A DNA stretch of 64,000 bases. It comes from Aequorivita lipolytica (GTDB lineage: Bacteria > Bacteroidota > Bacteroidia > Flavobacteriales > Flavobacteriaceae). The position numbers and the translations under genes are program-made. Within the stretch, counting starts at the first letter, position 1. Each line of letters opens with the position of its first letter. Below, in pieces: positions 1-8,372 of the stretch. The DNA lies in contig NZ_VORU01000008.1 in assembly GCF_007997135.1 (NCBI RefSeq), positions 94,990 to 158,989 of the forward strand. The letters run 5' to 3'. The notes beneath the pieces are model-generated. The model worked only from the letters and a program-made list of their open reading frames with translations. It ran no database searches and had not been told where the DNA came from.

Positions 1-109
1 CTATCTCTTCAAATTCCTCTGAGTCGAAAAATAGAATGCTGTTAGTTTTCAGCATAGATTCGAATCTTTCCAGCGAGAAGTTATTATGCTCGTTTGAACT
101 TAATTGCAT
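1..109 (-). CDS. TPR protein, N-terminal fragment
   Basis: The first 36 codons of a minus-strand gene that runs off the left edge. Translation from the ATG at 107-109 gives a protein beginning MQLSSNEHNNFSLERFESML and continuing with an FFDSEEFEEI stretch. This beginning resembles flavobacterial tetratricopeptide-repeat proteins encoded downstream of the aminotransferase gene. No TPR unit is inside the window, so the family call rests on the N-terminus and gene neighbourhood only. It is the last visible member of the minus-strand train, 140 bp after the aminotransferase stop. Confidence 0.55.
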   Translation of the reverse strand, partial: MQLSSNEHNNFSLERFESMLKTNSILFFDSEEFEEI

Positions 110-249
110 ACGCACGGTTTAACGGTTTCTTCTATTTTAAAGATAATAATGTAATGATAAGTTCAATAGTTATGCCGCCTTTATTGTTAACGGACTTATC
201 AACAGAAAGATAATCTATAATTTCCTATTATTAAAGGGTTTGCAACGAA

Positions 250-1434
250 TTAACGCTTTGTGAAACTAATTAATACTTCCTGCAACGTATTGCAACCTTC
301 TGCAATTTCGTCATTGCTAATAGTTAATGGTGGCGTGATGCGGATTGCACGTCCTTCAAAAAGCAACCAAAAAAGAATCAAGCCGCGCTCTTTGCAGGCG
401 AGGATTACTTCGGAAGCAATTTCGGGAGTTTCCATCATTGCAGCAAGCATCAAGCCTCTTCCGCGAACTTCCTTTATTAATGGATGTTTCAAAAGTTTTC
501 TAAAAAGTTTTTCCTTCTGAAGTGTTTGTTGAATAATGTCAGTTTCTATCAATTCCTGAAGCGTTGCCAAAGCGGCAGACGCAATTACGGGATTTCCGCC
601 AAAAGTGGTAATATGCCCTAATTTTGGATTGTCCTGAAGCAATGCCATAACGTCGTGTGAAGCTGTGAATGCGCCAATTGGCAAACCGCCGCCCATACCT
701 TTTCCCATCACTAAAATATCTGGAACAATGTGGAAATGTTCAAAAGCGAAGAGTTTTCCAGTGCGTCCGAAGCCTGGTTGAATTTCATCCAATATCAAAA
801 GTGCTCCGGTTTCGTCGCAGCGCTTTCGTACTTTTTTTAAATAATCATTTTCTGGCTGAATAAAGCCTGCGCCACCTTGAATGGTTTCTAAAATAATGGC
901 TGCAGTTTCTGAAGTTATTTTTTGAAGATCTGCTTCGTTGTTGAATTTAATCGGGAAGCAATCTGGCACCAAAGGCTTGAAAGCATTTTTTCTATCTTCA
1001 TATCCCATCACACTCATGGAGCCCATCGTGTTCCCGTGATAAGCGTTGTTTGCGTATAAAAGCTGGGTTCTTCCGGTTGAGCGGCGGGCGAGCTTTAATG
1101 AGCCTTCAATGGCTTCGGTACCGCTGTTAACTAAATATGTAGTGTTTAAATTCTTTGGTAAATTTTCAGCAAGCAATTTTGCAAGTTCAACTGCCGGTTC
1201 TTGAATATATTCGCCATAAACCATTACGTGCAAATATTTATCCACCTGATTTTTTATTGCTGAAACAACGCGTGGATGGCAATGGCCAAGCGTACAGGCC
1301 GAAACTCCAGCTACAAAATCGAGATGCTTTTTTCCTGAAGTGTCATAAATATAACTCCCTTTGGCGTGCGAAATTTCCAATGCCAAAGGATGGGGCGTTG
1401 TTTGAGCCTGATATTTGTAGAAATCGTTTTTCAT
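250..1434 (-). CDS. class III aminotransferase (PLP-dependent)
   Basis: A 394-residue fold-type I PLP enzyme of the acetylornithine/ornithine/GABA aminotransferase class. The motif DEIQPGFGRTG carries the aspartate that contacts the pyridine nitrogen, and MGKGMGGGLPIGAF carries the Schiff-base lysine. The phosphate-binding NSGTEAIEG loop is also present. I chose the ATG at 1432-1434 (MKNDFYKYQAQ); an in-frame extension to 1503 encodes only a Lys/Arg-rich stretch derived from a CGCAAAG-type intergenic repeat. The amino-donor substrate cannot be read from sequence. The gene follows the OstA-like gene and probably belongs to the same transcript. Confidence 0.88.
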   Translation of the reverse strand: MKNDFYKYQAQTTPHPLALEISHAKGSYIYDTSGKKHLDFVAGVSACTLGHCHPRVVSAIKNQVDKYLHVMVYGEYIQEPAVELAKLLAENLPKNLNTTYLVNSGTEAIEGSLKLARRSTGRTQLLYANNAYHGNTMGSMSVMGYEDRKNAFKPLVPDCFPIKFNNEADLQKITSETAAIILETIQGGAGFIQPENDYLKKVRKRCDETGALLILDEIQPGFGRTGKLFAFEHFHIVPDILVMGKGMGGGLPIGAFTASHDVMALLQDNPKLGHITTFGGNPVIASAALATLQELIETDIIQQTLQKEKLFRKLLKHPLIKEVRGRGLMLAAMMETPEIASEVILACKERGLILFWLLFEGRAIRITPPLTISNDEIAEGCNTLQEVLISFTKR

Positions 1435-1522
1435 TTTATTATTCCTTGGCGACTTCGCGCCTTTGCGTGTAAATTTTTCTCTCGCAAAGCCGCAAAGCTG
1501 CAAAGTTTTTAGGGTTCTATTT

Positions 1523-3247
1523 TTAGCCCCCTTCCGGGGTTGGGGGGCTTTCAGTTTCGGGTTTTGGGTCGTCCGGACGGTTTTGCAAATCTTTCGGACT
1601 TAGTTTTGATTCTTCGGGAAGTTGAATTTCATCTTCGGGAAGATCTTCAAAAAATTCGCCTTCGTCTTTCGGCAAAGGAATTCCAGTTATTTTCGGCAGT
1701 ATGGGCGCCGGTTTTCCTTTAAATAAGTCTTCCACAGAATATAGGCGTTCTTCACCCCGCCATTGAAAACCAGGAAGTATCCTAGCATTCTCGGGAAGCA
1801 TGGAAGGCGGATACACTTTTCCGTCGGCCTTTTTTATAAATCGAATTCCGGTAATTTGTTGCTCTTCTAAATACATTTGAATGGAACTGGAAACGGTATT
1901 GTTTATACCTACCAAGTCATCATTATCGTTTCGGGAATAATAAATTACCTGTGCATTTTTGTCGATATTAACAGTGTCCAGTTCATTATTGGTGAAGAGC
2001 CCAATAAGCCGTTCACCTTTTACTTGATTGAAACCCATACTATCTTTTTGCACCAAAAATGCATTGTTGAAAACTTTAAGGGTATCAAGTTTATCCGTAA
2101 TCGTGTCTGAAAGGATATGTATAGTGTCGCCAATCATTTGGTTTTCGCCACTCCAAAGCACGGGATTTCGGAGTAATTTCGTGATTCCTCGCTTTTCGTT
2201 AACGTAAATCGAGTCACACTTTCCGCTAGTGGGATCGTCGCCCTCTTTTCCAGGTTTAAAAAGCCTTGCGCGATAAAATCCTTTTAAAATTCTGTCTTCT
2301 GGTTTTCCTGTTACTCGCAGCGTATCGGCATGTACATAAATAGAATCACCATCGCGAACGGTAATAGCAACTGCGCGTTTCGTAATAAAAACCGAATCTT
2401 TTTCACGAAAAACTTCAGCATAATGCCCACGAATCACACTTTTATTTATAGTGTCCAAAACCCTAATATTATTGGTGGCAGAAGCAAAACTTTTATTTCT
2501 GTCAAAATAGATGCTGTCGCCATAAAGCGTTCGGTTTTCGTAGTCTATTTTTGAATTTTTCACGAAATAACCAGTATCACCCCGCGTGTCGTAATAACCG
2601 CGTTCGCAGTATACCGTGCTGGTTTCGCTCACAATCGTGGAAGGTCCATAGAGATACGCAGCTCCCGTTTCCGAATAAAAATCGAGCTGGTTACTGTGTA
2701 CGGTATATTTTGGGTTAACGATTTTTACATTCTGAAGAAATTGATATTTTTTAGTTTCGGCGAAATATCTTCCAGAGCGACTTGTCAAAACACTGGCTGT
2801 GTCCTGAACCGTCCCGCCAGTTCTGTAATAGGCCTGCTGCTTTATTCGGTCAAAATATAATGTATCTGTTTTGAGTGTAGTCTTGGGTTCTGTTAAAACC
2901 ACATCGCCACTGGCAAAAGCAAATTGTGTATTTCCGTTGTATTCAGCGTATTTACTGTTCATAGAAACAGTATCGCCTTGCGATATTCGCACATCGCCGT
3001 ACGCCTTTACAAAGTTACTTTTTAGATAAACGAATGCTTGGTCGCACCACATTTCAACACCTTCGTGAATAATGTAAACCTGTCCGGTTTCGTCTTTGGT
3101 ATAAATAGCAGCATCTGGAAATTCAGGCCGTAATTCGAGATAGCCCGACTGTATATCGACCTTTTGTTTTTCTTGTGCGGTAAGTGTAGTTCCATATCCG
3201 AAGAGAAGAAAAAGAAGAAAAAAACTATATATCGAATTTATTTTCAA
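1523..3247 (-). CDS. OstA/LptA-like LPS transport protein
   Basis: A 574-residue exported protein with a signal peptide (about residues 1-24, ending LTAQ). It then carries repeated OstA-type strands that alternate Val/Ile with Gly, Asp and Asn ('VYIIHEGVEMWCDQAFVY', 'KAYGDVRISQGDT', 'FAFASGDVVLTEPKT'). Such proteins form a beta-jellyroll bridge that carries lipopolysaccharide through the periplasm; several repeats fit the larger Bacteroidota version. The C-terminal tail is proline- and acid-rich and ends in PPTPEGG, encoded by a palindrome at 1525-1549 that looks like an intergenic repeat absorbed into the reading frame. It lies 55 bp after purA. Confidence 0.85.
   Translation of the reverse strand: MKINSIYSFFLLFLLFGYGTTLTAQEKQKVDIQSGYLELRPEFPDAAIYTKDETGQVYIIHEGVEMWCDQAFVYLKSNFVKAYGDVRISQGDTVSMNSKYAEYNGNTQFAFASGDVVLTEPKTTLKTDTLYFDRIKQQAYYRTGGTVQDTASVLTSRSGRYFAETKKYQFLQNVKIVNPKYTVHSNQLDFYSETGAAYLYGPSTIVSETSTVYCERGYYDTRGDTGYFVKNSKIDYENRTLYGDSIYFDRNKSFASATNNIRVLDTINKSVIRGHYAEVFREKDSVFITKRAVAITVRDGDSIYVHADTLRVTGKPEDRILKGFYRARLFKPGKEGDDPTSGKCDSIYVNEKRGITKLLRNPVLWSGENQMIGDTIHILSDTITDKLDTLKVFNNAFLVQKDSMGFNQVKGERLIGLFTNNELDTVNIDKNAQVIYYSRNDNDDLVGINNTVSSSIQMYLEEQQITGIRFIKKADGKVYPPSMLPENARILPGFQWRGEERLYSVEDLFKGKPAPILPKITGIPLPKDEGEFFEDLPEDEIQLPEESKLSPKDLQNRPDDPKPETESPPTPEGG
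1525..1549. repeat. G/C-rich palindrome inside the ostA 3' end
   Basis: Inverted repeat AGCCCCC (1525-1531) and GGGGGCT (1543-1549) with a loop containing CCGGGG. It encodes the last residues of the OstA-like protein. It resembles the short C/G palindromes found between genes elsewhere in this window (for example 59821-59843), so it is probably a small repeat element that reached the gene end. It may also act as a transcription terminator for the train upstream. Confidence 0.5.
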
Positions 3248-3282
3248 ATGATATTTTATTGATTATTTCGATTTCAAAATTC

Positions 3283-3303
3283 TAATCCTTAATCCCTAAT
3301 CCC
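3283..3303. repeat. heptamer array TAATCCC
   Basis: Three tandem 7-bp units, TAATCCT, TAATCCC and TAATCCC, directly against the purA stop codon (CTA on the plus strand at 3303-3305). It is one of several intergenic arrays with a 7-bp period but different unit sequences in this window. Confidence 0.6.
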
Positions 3304-4577
3304 TAATTGCGGTGAATAGTCTGTTTTCTGTCTGGACCTACGGAAACAATTTTAATAGGCACTTCCAGTTCCTTTTCCAAGAAATCAATATAATCGTTCA
3401 ATGCTTGTGGCAATTGTGAAGCTTCGTTCATTTTGGTCAAATCTGCTTGCCAACCTTTCATTTCGGTGTAAATTGGAGTTACATTTTCGGCTTCAATATT
3501 ATAAGGGAAATGGTGAATGGTTTTTCCTTTATAATTGTAAGCGGTGCAAACTTTCAGCGTATCGAAACCACTTAAAACGTCACCTTTCATCATAATTAAT
3601 TGCGTAACGCCATTCACTTGAACTGCATAACGTAAAGCTACCAAATCTAACCAGCCACAACGTCTTGGACGTCCTGTGGTTGCTCCAAATTCATTACCTA
3701 CGCGGCCCATAGTTTCGCCATCTTCATCAAAAAGTTCGGTAGGGAAGGGGCCACTGCCCACGCGGGTGGTGTATGCTTTAAAAATTCCGAAGACTTCTTT
3801 AATTTTTCCGGGTGCTATTCCTAAACCTGTGCAAGCTCCGGCGGCAGTAGTGTTTGAAGACGTTACGAAAGGATAGGTTCCAAAATCTATATCCAGCAAT
3901 GAACCCTGTGCTCCTTCGGCAAGAACTGTTTTGCCGTCTTGCTGTGCTTGGTGCAAATATTCCTCACTATCAATAAAAGTAAGTGATTTCAATACTTCAA
4001 CAGCTTTGAAGAATTCAGCTTCAAGGTCTGCCAAATCGTACTGTACATCCACATTGTAAAAGTCAATCATCGCTTCGTGCTTATCTGCCAAAGCGCGGTA
4101 TTTATCCTGCCAGTTTTCCATTTCCAGATCGCCTACGCGTATTCCGTTGCGGCCTGTTTTGTCCATATATGTTGGTCCAATCCCTTTAAGTGTTGACCCT
4201 ATTTTTGCTTTTCCTTTTGAAGCTTCGGAAGCTGCGTCTAGCAAGCGATGCGTTGGCAAAATAAGGTGCGCTTTACGCGAAATAAGTAGACTCTTTTTAA
4301 GGTCTAGATTGAACTTGGCAAGATTGTCCAGTTCTCTTTTAAAAATCACTGGATCAATTACAACCCCGTTGCCAACCAAGTTGATAGTACCATCGTGAAA
4401 AATTCCACTAGGGATGGTGTGCAGCACGTGTTTATGGCCATCAAATTCTAAGGTGTGCCCAGCATTTGGCCCGCCTTGAAAACGCGCAATTATATCATAG
4501 TTTTTTGTTAGGACATCAACAATTTTTCCTTTGCCTTCGTCGCCCCATTGTAGTCCAAGTAGTAAGTCTACTGCCAT
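3303..4577 (-). CDS. purA: adenylosuccinate synthase
   Basis: A 424-residue enzyme that condenses IMP with aspartate using GTP, the first committed step to AMP. The N-terminal GLQWGDEGKGK loop binds GTP and contains the catalytic aspartate; NAGHT and the GSTLKGIGPTY and TTGRPRRCGWLD motifs are all typical. Length matches the family (about 420-430). It starts 6 bp after the Fur-family stop and is clearly co-transcribed with it and with the RelA/SpoT gene. In other bacteria PurA is inhibited by ppGpp, so having the ppGpp enzyme in the same train is functionally suggestive. Confidence 0.97.
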   Translation of the reverse strand: MAVDLLLGLQWGDEGKGKIVDVLTKNYDIIARFQGGPNAGHTLEFDGHKHVLHTIPSGIFHDGTINLVGNGVVIDPVIFKRELDNLAKFNLDLKKSLLISRKAHLILPTHRLLDAASEASKGKAKIGSTLKGIGPTYMDKTGRNGIRVGDLEMENWQDKYRALADKHEAMIDFYNVDVQYDLADLEAEFFKAVEVLKSLTFIDSEEYLHQAQQDGKTVLAEGAQGSLLDIDFGTYPFVTSSNTTAAGACTGLGIAPGKIKEVFGIFKAYTTRVGSGPFPTELFDEDGETMGRVGNEFGATTGRPRRCGWLDLVALRYAVQVNGVTQLIMMKGDVLSGFDTLKVCTAYNYKGKTIHHFPYNIEAENVTPIYTEMKGWQADLTKMNEASQLPQALNDYIDFLEKELEVPIKIVSVGPDRKQTIHRN

Positions 4578-4583
4578 AATTTT

Positions 4584-5057
4584 CTATTGATTGTTCCCGT
4601 CATCGGTTGTGGCGGGTGTTTTTCTATTTCCGTAAAAATAGAGTGAATGGTTGGTTATTTCAATATTAAAAACCTCTTCAATGGTTTTTTTGATGTTGTG
4701 AATTCGCGGATCGCAAAACTCAATCACTTCGCCATCTGCAAGGATTACGTGATCGTGGTTACGATCAAAATATGATTTTTCATAATGTGCTTGGTTTTGC
4801 CCAAACTGATGTTTGCGAACCAAACCACATTCCAAAAGCAATTCAATAGTATTGTAAAGCGTAGCACGGCTTACGCGGTAATTTTTATTCTTCATATTTA
4901 TGTACAAGGACTCAATGTCAAAATGGTCATCGTGATCATAAATTTCCTGAAGAATTGCGTAGCGTTCAGGCGTTTTGCGGTGTCCTTTTTGTTCAAGAAA
5001 ACCCGTAAAAACGTTCTTTACAATTGCCTGATTGGTTATATCTGTTTTTGAACTCAT
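4584..5057 (-). CDS. Fur-family transcriptional regulator
   Basis: A 157-residue winged-helix regulator of the Fur/PerR/Zur class. '[15 protein letters not shown]' and '[20 protein letters not shown]' form the DNA-binding domain; '[15 protein letters not shown]' starts the dimerisation domain and supplies histidine metal ligands. The CxxC structural zinc motif usual in Fur is missing; only one Cys (EFCDP) remains. So it may not have a structural zinc site, and the sensed metal or oxidant is unclear. I chose the ATG at 5055-5057 ([10 protein letters not shown]) over one eight codons upstream. It lies 27 bp from relA/spoT and 6 bp from purA. Confidence 0.88.
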   Translation of the reverse strand: MSSKTDITNQAIVKNVFTGFLEQKGHRKTPERYAILQEIYDHDDHFDIESLYINMKNKNYRVSRATLYNTIELLLECGLVRKHQFGQNQAHYEKSYFDRNHDHVILADGEVIEFCDPRIHNIKKTIEEVFNIEITNHSLYFYGNRKTPATTDDGNNQ

Positions 5058-5084
5058 AATTAAGTGGGCAAAGTTACTCAAATT

Positions 5085-7289
5085 TTACACTCTAGTAACT
5101 TTATCAATTCCGTTTATTTTTTTGATGTTGTCCACAAGGTTGGTTAAAATGGTTTTGTTTTTTACAACCACAATGATTTTACCTGTAAAAACCCCATCAT
5201 TACTATCAAAGTGAACGCTCTTCATATCTATATGAAGATTGTTTGAGATTACTTTTGTTACCTCGTTTACCAAACCGATAGTGTCAATACCAGAAATTGT
5301 CAACACAGCTTTAAATTCGCGTTGAGTACTGTCAATCCACTTGGCGGGCATAATGCGGTAACTGTAATTGCTTTGAAGCTGCAGCGCGTTCGGACAGTTG
5401 GTTTTATGAACTTTGATGCCTTCATTTACTGTTACAAAACCGAAAACATCATCACCCGGAATGGGGTTGCAACAGTTTGCCATTTTATAATCCAGTTTGT
5501 CTTCGTTTTTGCCAAAAACAAGCTGGTCAAACTTTTCGGTTATTTCTTCTTTATTTACATCTTCCGGTTTGTCTGGCTTTCTGATTCTGTTTTTGAAGAA
5601 ACTGATAAAAGCATTGCTTCGCGAAGCAGCAAAATCTTTCAGTTTTGGATTGTCTATAATTCCTGCACCCACGCGATAGTACAAATCAAGGCTGGTTTTC
5701 ACTTTAAAGAAAACTACTAATTGATTGAGCGTATTCTCGTCTAGGTTCAATTTTAAAGACTTCAATTTTCTAGCTAAAACTACTTTTCCTTCTTCGGCAA
5801 GTTGTTTCTTTTCGTCTTTTAAGGAAGATTTAATTTTTGACCTTGCACGTCCGGTTGTAGCGTAGTTTAACCAGTTGGCAGTGGGTTTGGCATTTTCAGA
5901 AGTTATTATTTCCACTTGGTCGCCACTTTTCAGTTCGTGGCTTAAAGGAACCAACTTCCCATTAACTTTCGTGCCGCGAGTGTGCATACCTATTTCAGTA
6001 TGGATATGAAAAGAGAAATCTAACGCAGTTGCGCCTTTGGGAAGCGAGTACAAATCGCCTTTTGGAGTGAATACAAAAATTTCTTTGGCATAAAGATTCA
6101 GCTTGAATTCTTCCACAAAATCTACCGCACTAATCTCTGAATTTTCCAGCGTGTCCTGCAGTTTGTCTAGCCAGTTTTCAAGTCCGCCGTCGTCCTTTTC
6201 TTTGTTTTTGTATTTGTAATGTGCTGCGAAACCCTTTTCAGCAATCTCATTCATGCGCTCGCTGCGAATCTGTACTTCTACCCAACGGCCTTTTGGCCCC
6301 ATAACCGTAATGTGTAAAGCTTCATAACCAGTTGATTTGGGTGAAGAAATCCAATCGCGCAAACGGATAGGGTTTGGGCGAAAATGATCTGTAACAATAG
6401 AATAAATTTTCCAGGCGAAGAATTTTTCGTTTTCTGGTTTGCTCTTATAAATAATCCGTACTGCGAACTTGTCATAAACCTCATCGAAGCTTACGTTCTG
6501 CGCCAGCATTTTTCTTCTTATGGAAAAGATGGATTTTGGGCGGCCTTTTATTTCGTAATTCAAATCTTCGGCATCCAAGGAATCTTTTATCACTTTCGTA
6601 AAAGCATCAATATAGGCGTCCTGTTCTTCTTTGCTTTCTTTTATATGGCTTAAAATATCTGCGTAAACTTCTGGTTCGGTAAACTTTAAACCTAGATCTT
6701 CCAAATCACTTTTTATATTATAAAGTCCTATGCGGTGGGCGAGGGGTGCATAGATGTAAAGTGTTTCCGAAGCAATTTTCCGCTGCTTGTCTGGCGGCAT
6801 GCTGTCCATTGTTTGCATATTGTGCAAACGATCAGCGATTTTTATGATAATTACGCGAATGTCTTCATTCAGCGTGAGTAACATTTTTCGGAAATTTTCG
6901 GCTTGCATGGAAACATCTTCAGACATGGAGATGTGTGCGATCTTTGTTAAGCCGTCCACGATGCGCGCTACGGCGGTACCGAACAACCGTTCAATATCTT
7001 CTAAACTGTATTCTGTATCCTCAACCACATCGTGCAGAAGGGCGGCGGCTATGCTCGTGGCATCCAATCCGATTTCGGCGGCAACAATTTTTGCGACCGC
7101 GATTGGGTGAAAAATATAGGCTTCGCCACTTTTGCGGCGTTGCTCTTTATGGGCATCTACGGCAAGGTCAAAGGCACTGCGAATCAGTTTTTTATCGTCC
7201 CTGGTAAGGGTGCGGTAACTAATCTTCAGCAACTGTTTGTACTGCTTTGCGAGCTCTTTCTTTTCTTCTTCTATAGCGGCTTCTGTCAT
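5085..7289 (-). CDS. bifunctional (p)ppGpp synthetase/hydrolase (RelA/SpoT)
   Basis: A 734-residue long RSH protein. It has the HD hydrolase domain (about 45-180) with intact HDVVEDT, then the synthetase domain (about 240-355) with the GYEALHITV and EVQIRSERM motifs. A TGS domain follows (about 395-455, 'DLYSLPKGATALDFSFHIHTEIG'), then a helical region, a Cys-containing segment (NCCNPIPGDD) and a C-terminal ACT domain (about 660-734). Both active sites look intact, so it probably makes and degrades (p)ppGpp as the main stringent-response enzyme. It is the first gene of the train RSH, Fur, PurA, OstA, aminotransferase. Confidence 0.96.
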   Translation of the reverse strand: MTEAAIEEEKKELAKQYKQLLKISYRTLTRDDKKLIRSAFDLAVDAHKEQRRKSGEAYIFHPIAVAKIVAAEIGLDATSIAAALLHDVVEDTEYSLEDIERLFGTAVARIVDGLTKIAHISMSEDVSMQAENFRKMLLTLNEDIRVIIIKIADRLHNMQTMDSMPPDKQRKIASETLYIYAPLAHRIGLYNIKSDLEDLGLKFTEPEVYADILSHIKESKEEQDAYIDAFTKVIKDSLDAEDLNYEIKGRPKSIFSIRRKMLAQNVSFDEVYDKFAVRIIYKSKPENEKFFAWKIYSIVTDHFRPNPIRLRDWISSPKSTGYEALHITVMGPKGRWVEVQIRSERMNEIAEKGFAAHYKYKNKEKDDGGLENWLDKLQDTLENSEISAVDFVEEFKLNLYAKEIFVFTPKGDLYSLPKGATALDFSFHIHTEIGMHTRGTKVNGKLVPLSHELKSGDQVEIITSENAKPTANWLNYATTGRARSKIKSSLKDEKKQLAEEGKVVLARKLKSLKLNLDENTLNQLVVFFKVKTSLDLYYRVGAGIIDNPKLKDFAASRSNAFISFFKNRIRKPDKPEDVNKEEITEKFDQLVFGKNEDKLDYKMANCCNPIPGDDVFGFVTVNEGIKVHKTNCPNALQLQSNYSYRIMPAKWIDSTQREFKAVLTISGIDTIGLVNEVTKVISNNLHIDMKSVHFDSNDGVFTGKIIVVVKNKTILTNLVDNIKKINGIDKVTRV

Positions 7290-7420
7290 AACCTAAAAGT
7301 ACAGATAAGTAATTTAATTGGCAAGAAAATTAATGCAGCGGACGGTATGCAGTTTAAGGTAAAAAGAAAAACGGAAGCGAAAATTGCAGCAAGTTGAAAT
7401 TAAAGTTGAGAGGTTTTTTT

Positions 7421-7777
7421 TTAGCTCAGCTCTTCGTTGTCCAAAGCAGTATTCTTCGCTAAAAGTTTATTGGAAACTTTATAGGTCGCGGAATAAGAAA
7501 GTCCGGGTTGACGCGATTTAAAAGTCAAAAATGCTTTTTTATACCATTTTGGGTCCGTGGCTTTCTTTTTAAAATCTTCGTGGGCGGCAACCTCGGAAAC
7601 TTCTCCGTTTTGCCATGTTTCAATTTTATAAACTCCAATCCCGAAATGTTCAACGCGTTGAAGAACGATTTCGAAATCCTGCTCAGAAAAATATTGAATG
7701 GTCTCTTTGTCGGATCCATCATTCAAGTTTTTCAAATCAGTAAATATATTTTTTTCTAAGAATTCTGTTTGTTCCAT
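7421..7777 (-). CDS. conserved hypothetical protein, 118 aa
   Basis: A soluble, charged protein with no signal peptide or membrane segment. It has mixed alpha/beta character, with a central 'VEHFGIGVYKIETWQNGEV' strand region and a basic C-terminal part (KKAFLTFKSRQPG). I do not recognise the family. It lies 49 bp downstream of the HigA-like gene on the same strand, so it may share that promoter, but it does not resemble RelE/HigB toxins. Confidence 0.6.
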   Translation of the reverse strand: MEQTEFLEKNIFTDLKNLNDGSDKETIQYFSEQDFEIVLQRVEHFGIGVYKIETWQNGEVSEVAAHEDFKKKATDPKWYKKAFLTFKSRQPGLSYSATYKVSNKLLAKNTALDNEELS

Positions 7778-7826
7778 AGTTGTGGGTAACGGGATTAGTA
7801 TTCATGGGATACTTTGGTATCCTTTA

Positions 7827-8198
7827 TTATTTTTTTGAAAGCTGATAGTTATTGACAAGAACCGATGCGGAAATCTGAAGTATTCGTTCCAGTTCCCTAA
7901 TCATATCTACAGTCAATCTCTTCTTTCTATTTAGGATTTCTGACACTCGACTTTTTCCACCTACTATTCCGACCAAGTTCTTTTGGCGCATATTTAGTTC
8001 CTCCATTCTTATTTTTATTGCCTCGATCGGGTCAGGTGCTTCAATTGGATAATGTTCGTTTTCGTAATTTTCAATCAGCAATGATAGGATTTCTGCCTCA
8101 CCGCCATCTTTTGTATCAACCGGAGCATCAAAAATTATTTCAAGACGTTCAAGTGTATTTCGGTAATCCTTTTCAGATTTAATCGGTTTTAATTCCAT
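7827..8198 (-). CDS. HigA-like antitoxin / HTH regulator, apparently orphan
   Basis: A 123-residue HigA-type protein (COG5499-like). The N-terminal half contains 'KDYRNTLERLEIIFDAP' and the hallmark 'PIEAPDPIEAIKIRMEE'. The C-terminal helix-turn-helix is 'MRQKNLVGIVGGKSRVSEIL' followed by LTVDMIRELERIL. HigA proteins neutralise HigB mRNA interferases and repress their own operon. No HigB-like frame lies in the 174 bp upstream, where higB normally sits, and the downstream gene is not toxin-like. So it is probably a solitary antitoxin kept as a regulator. Confidence 0.85.
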   Translation of the reverse strand: MELKPIKSEKDYRNTLERLEIIFDAPVDTKDGGEAEILSLLIENYENEHYPIEAPDPIEAIKIRMEELNMRQKNLVGIVGGKSRVSEILNRKKRLTVDMIRELERILQISASVLVNNYQLSKK

Positions 8199-8264
8199 AA
8201 CAGTTCATTTAAATCAACTTTATTGGGATTATCCCGTCAGCACGGTTGGCCACGCCCAAGTTTT

Positions 8265-8296
8265 CGCATTATTATTATGCGTAGTTTCCAAATATA
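8265..8296 (-). promoter_or_regulatory. higA promoter -7 box and operator palindrome
   Basis: On the minus strand TATATTTG (8296-8289) fits the Bacteroidota -7 element TAnnTTTG; I see no good -33 box. Starting 7 bp downstream is the palindrome CGCATTATTATTATGCG (8265-8281), arms CGCAT/ATGCG, which would cover the transcription start. That is where an autoregulating HigA would be expected to bind. Confidence 0.45.
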
Positions 8297-8372
8297 CAAA
8301 TTTATCTTTTCAGGGTAGTGCGCTCTGCGACGTTGGTGTTGAAATCTGGCGGCTCCTGTAATTAATTGTTTT

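Noticed and set aside
7421..7777. Toxin partner of the HigA-like protein
   Set aside because: Wrong position for HigB (downstream rather than upstream) and no RelE-fold features; more like an unrelated conserved protein.
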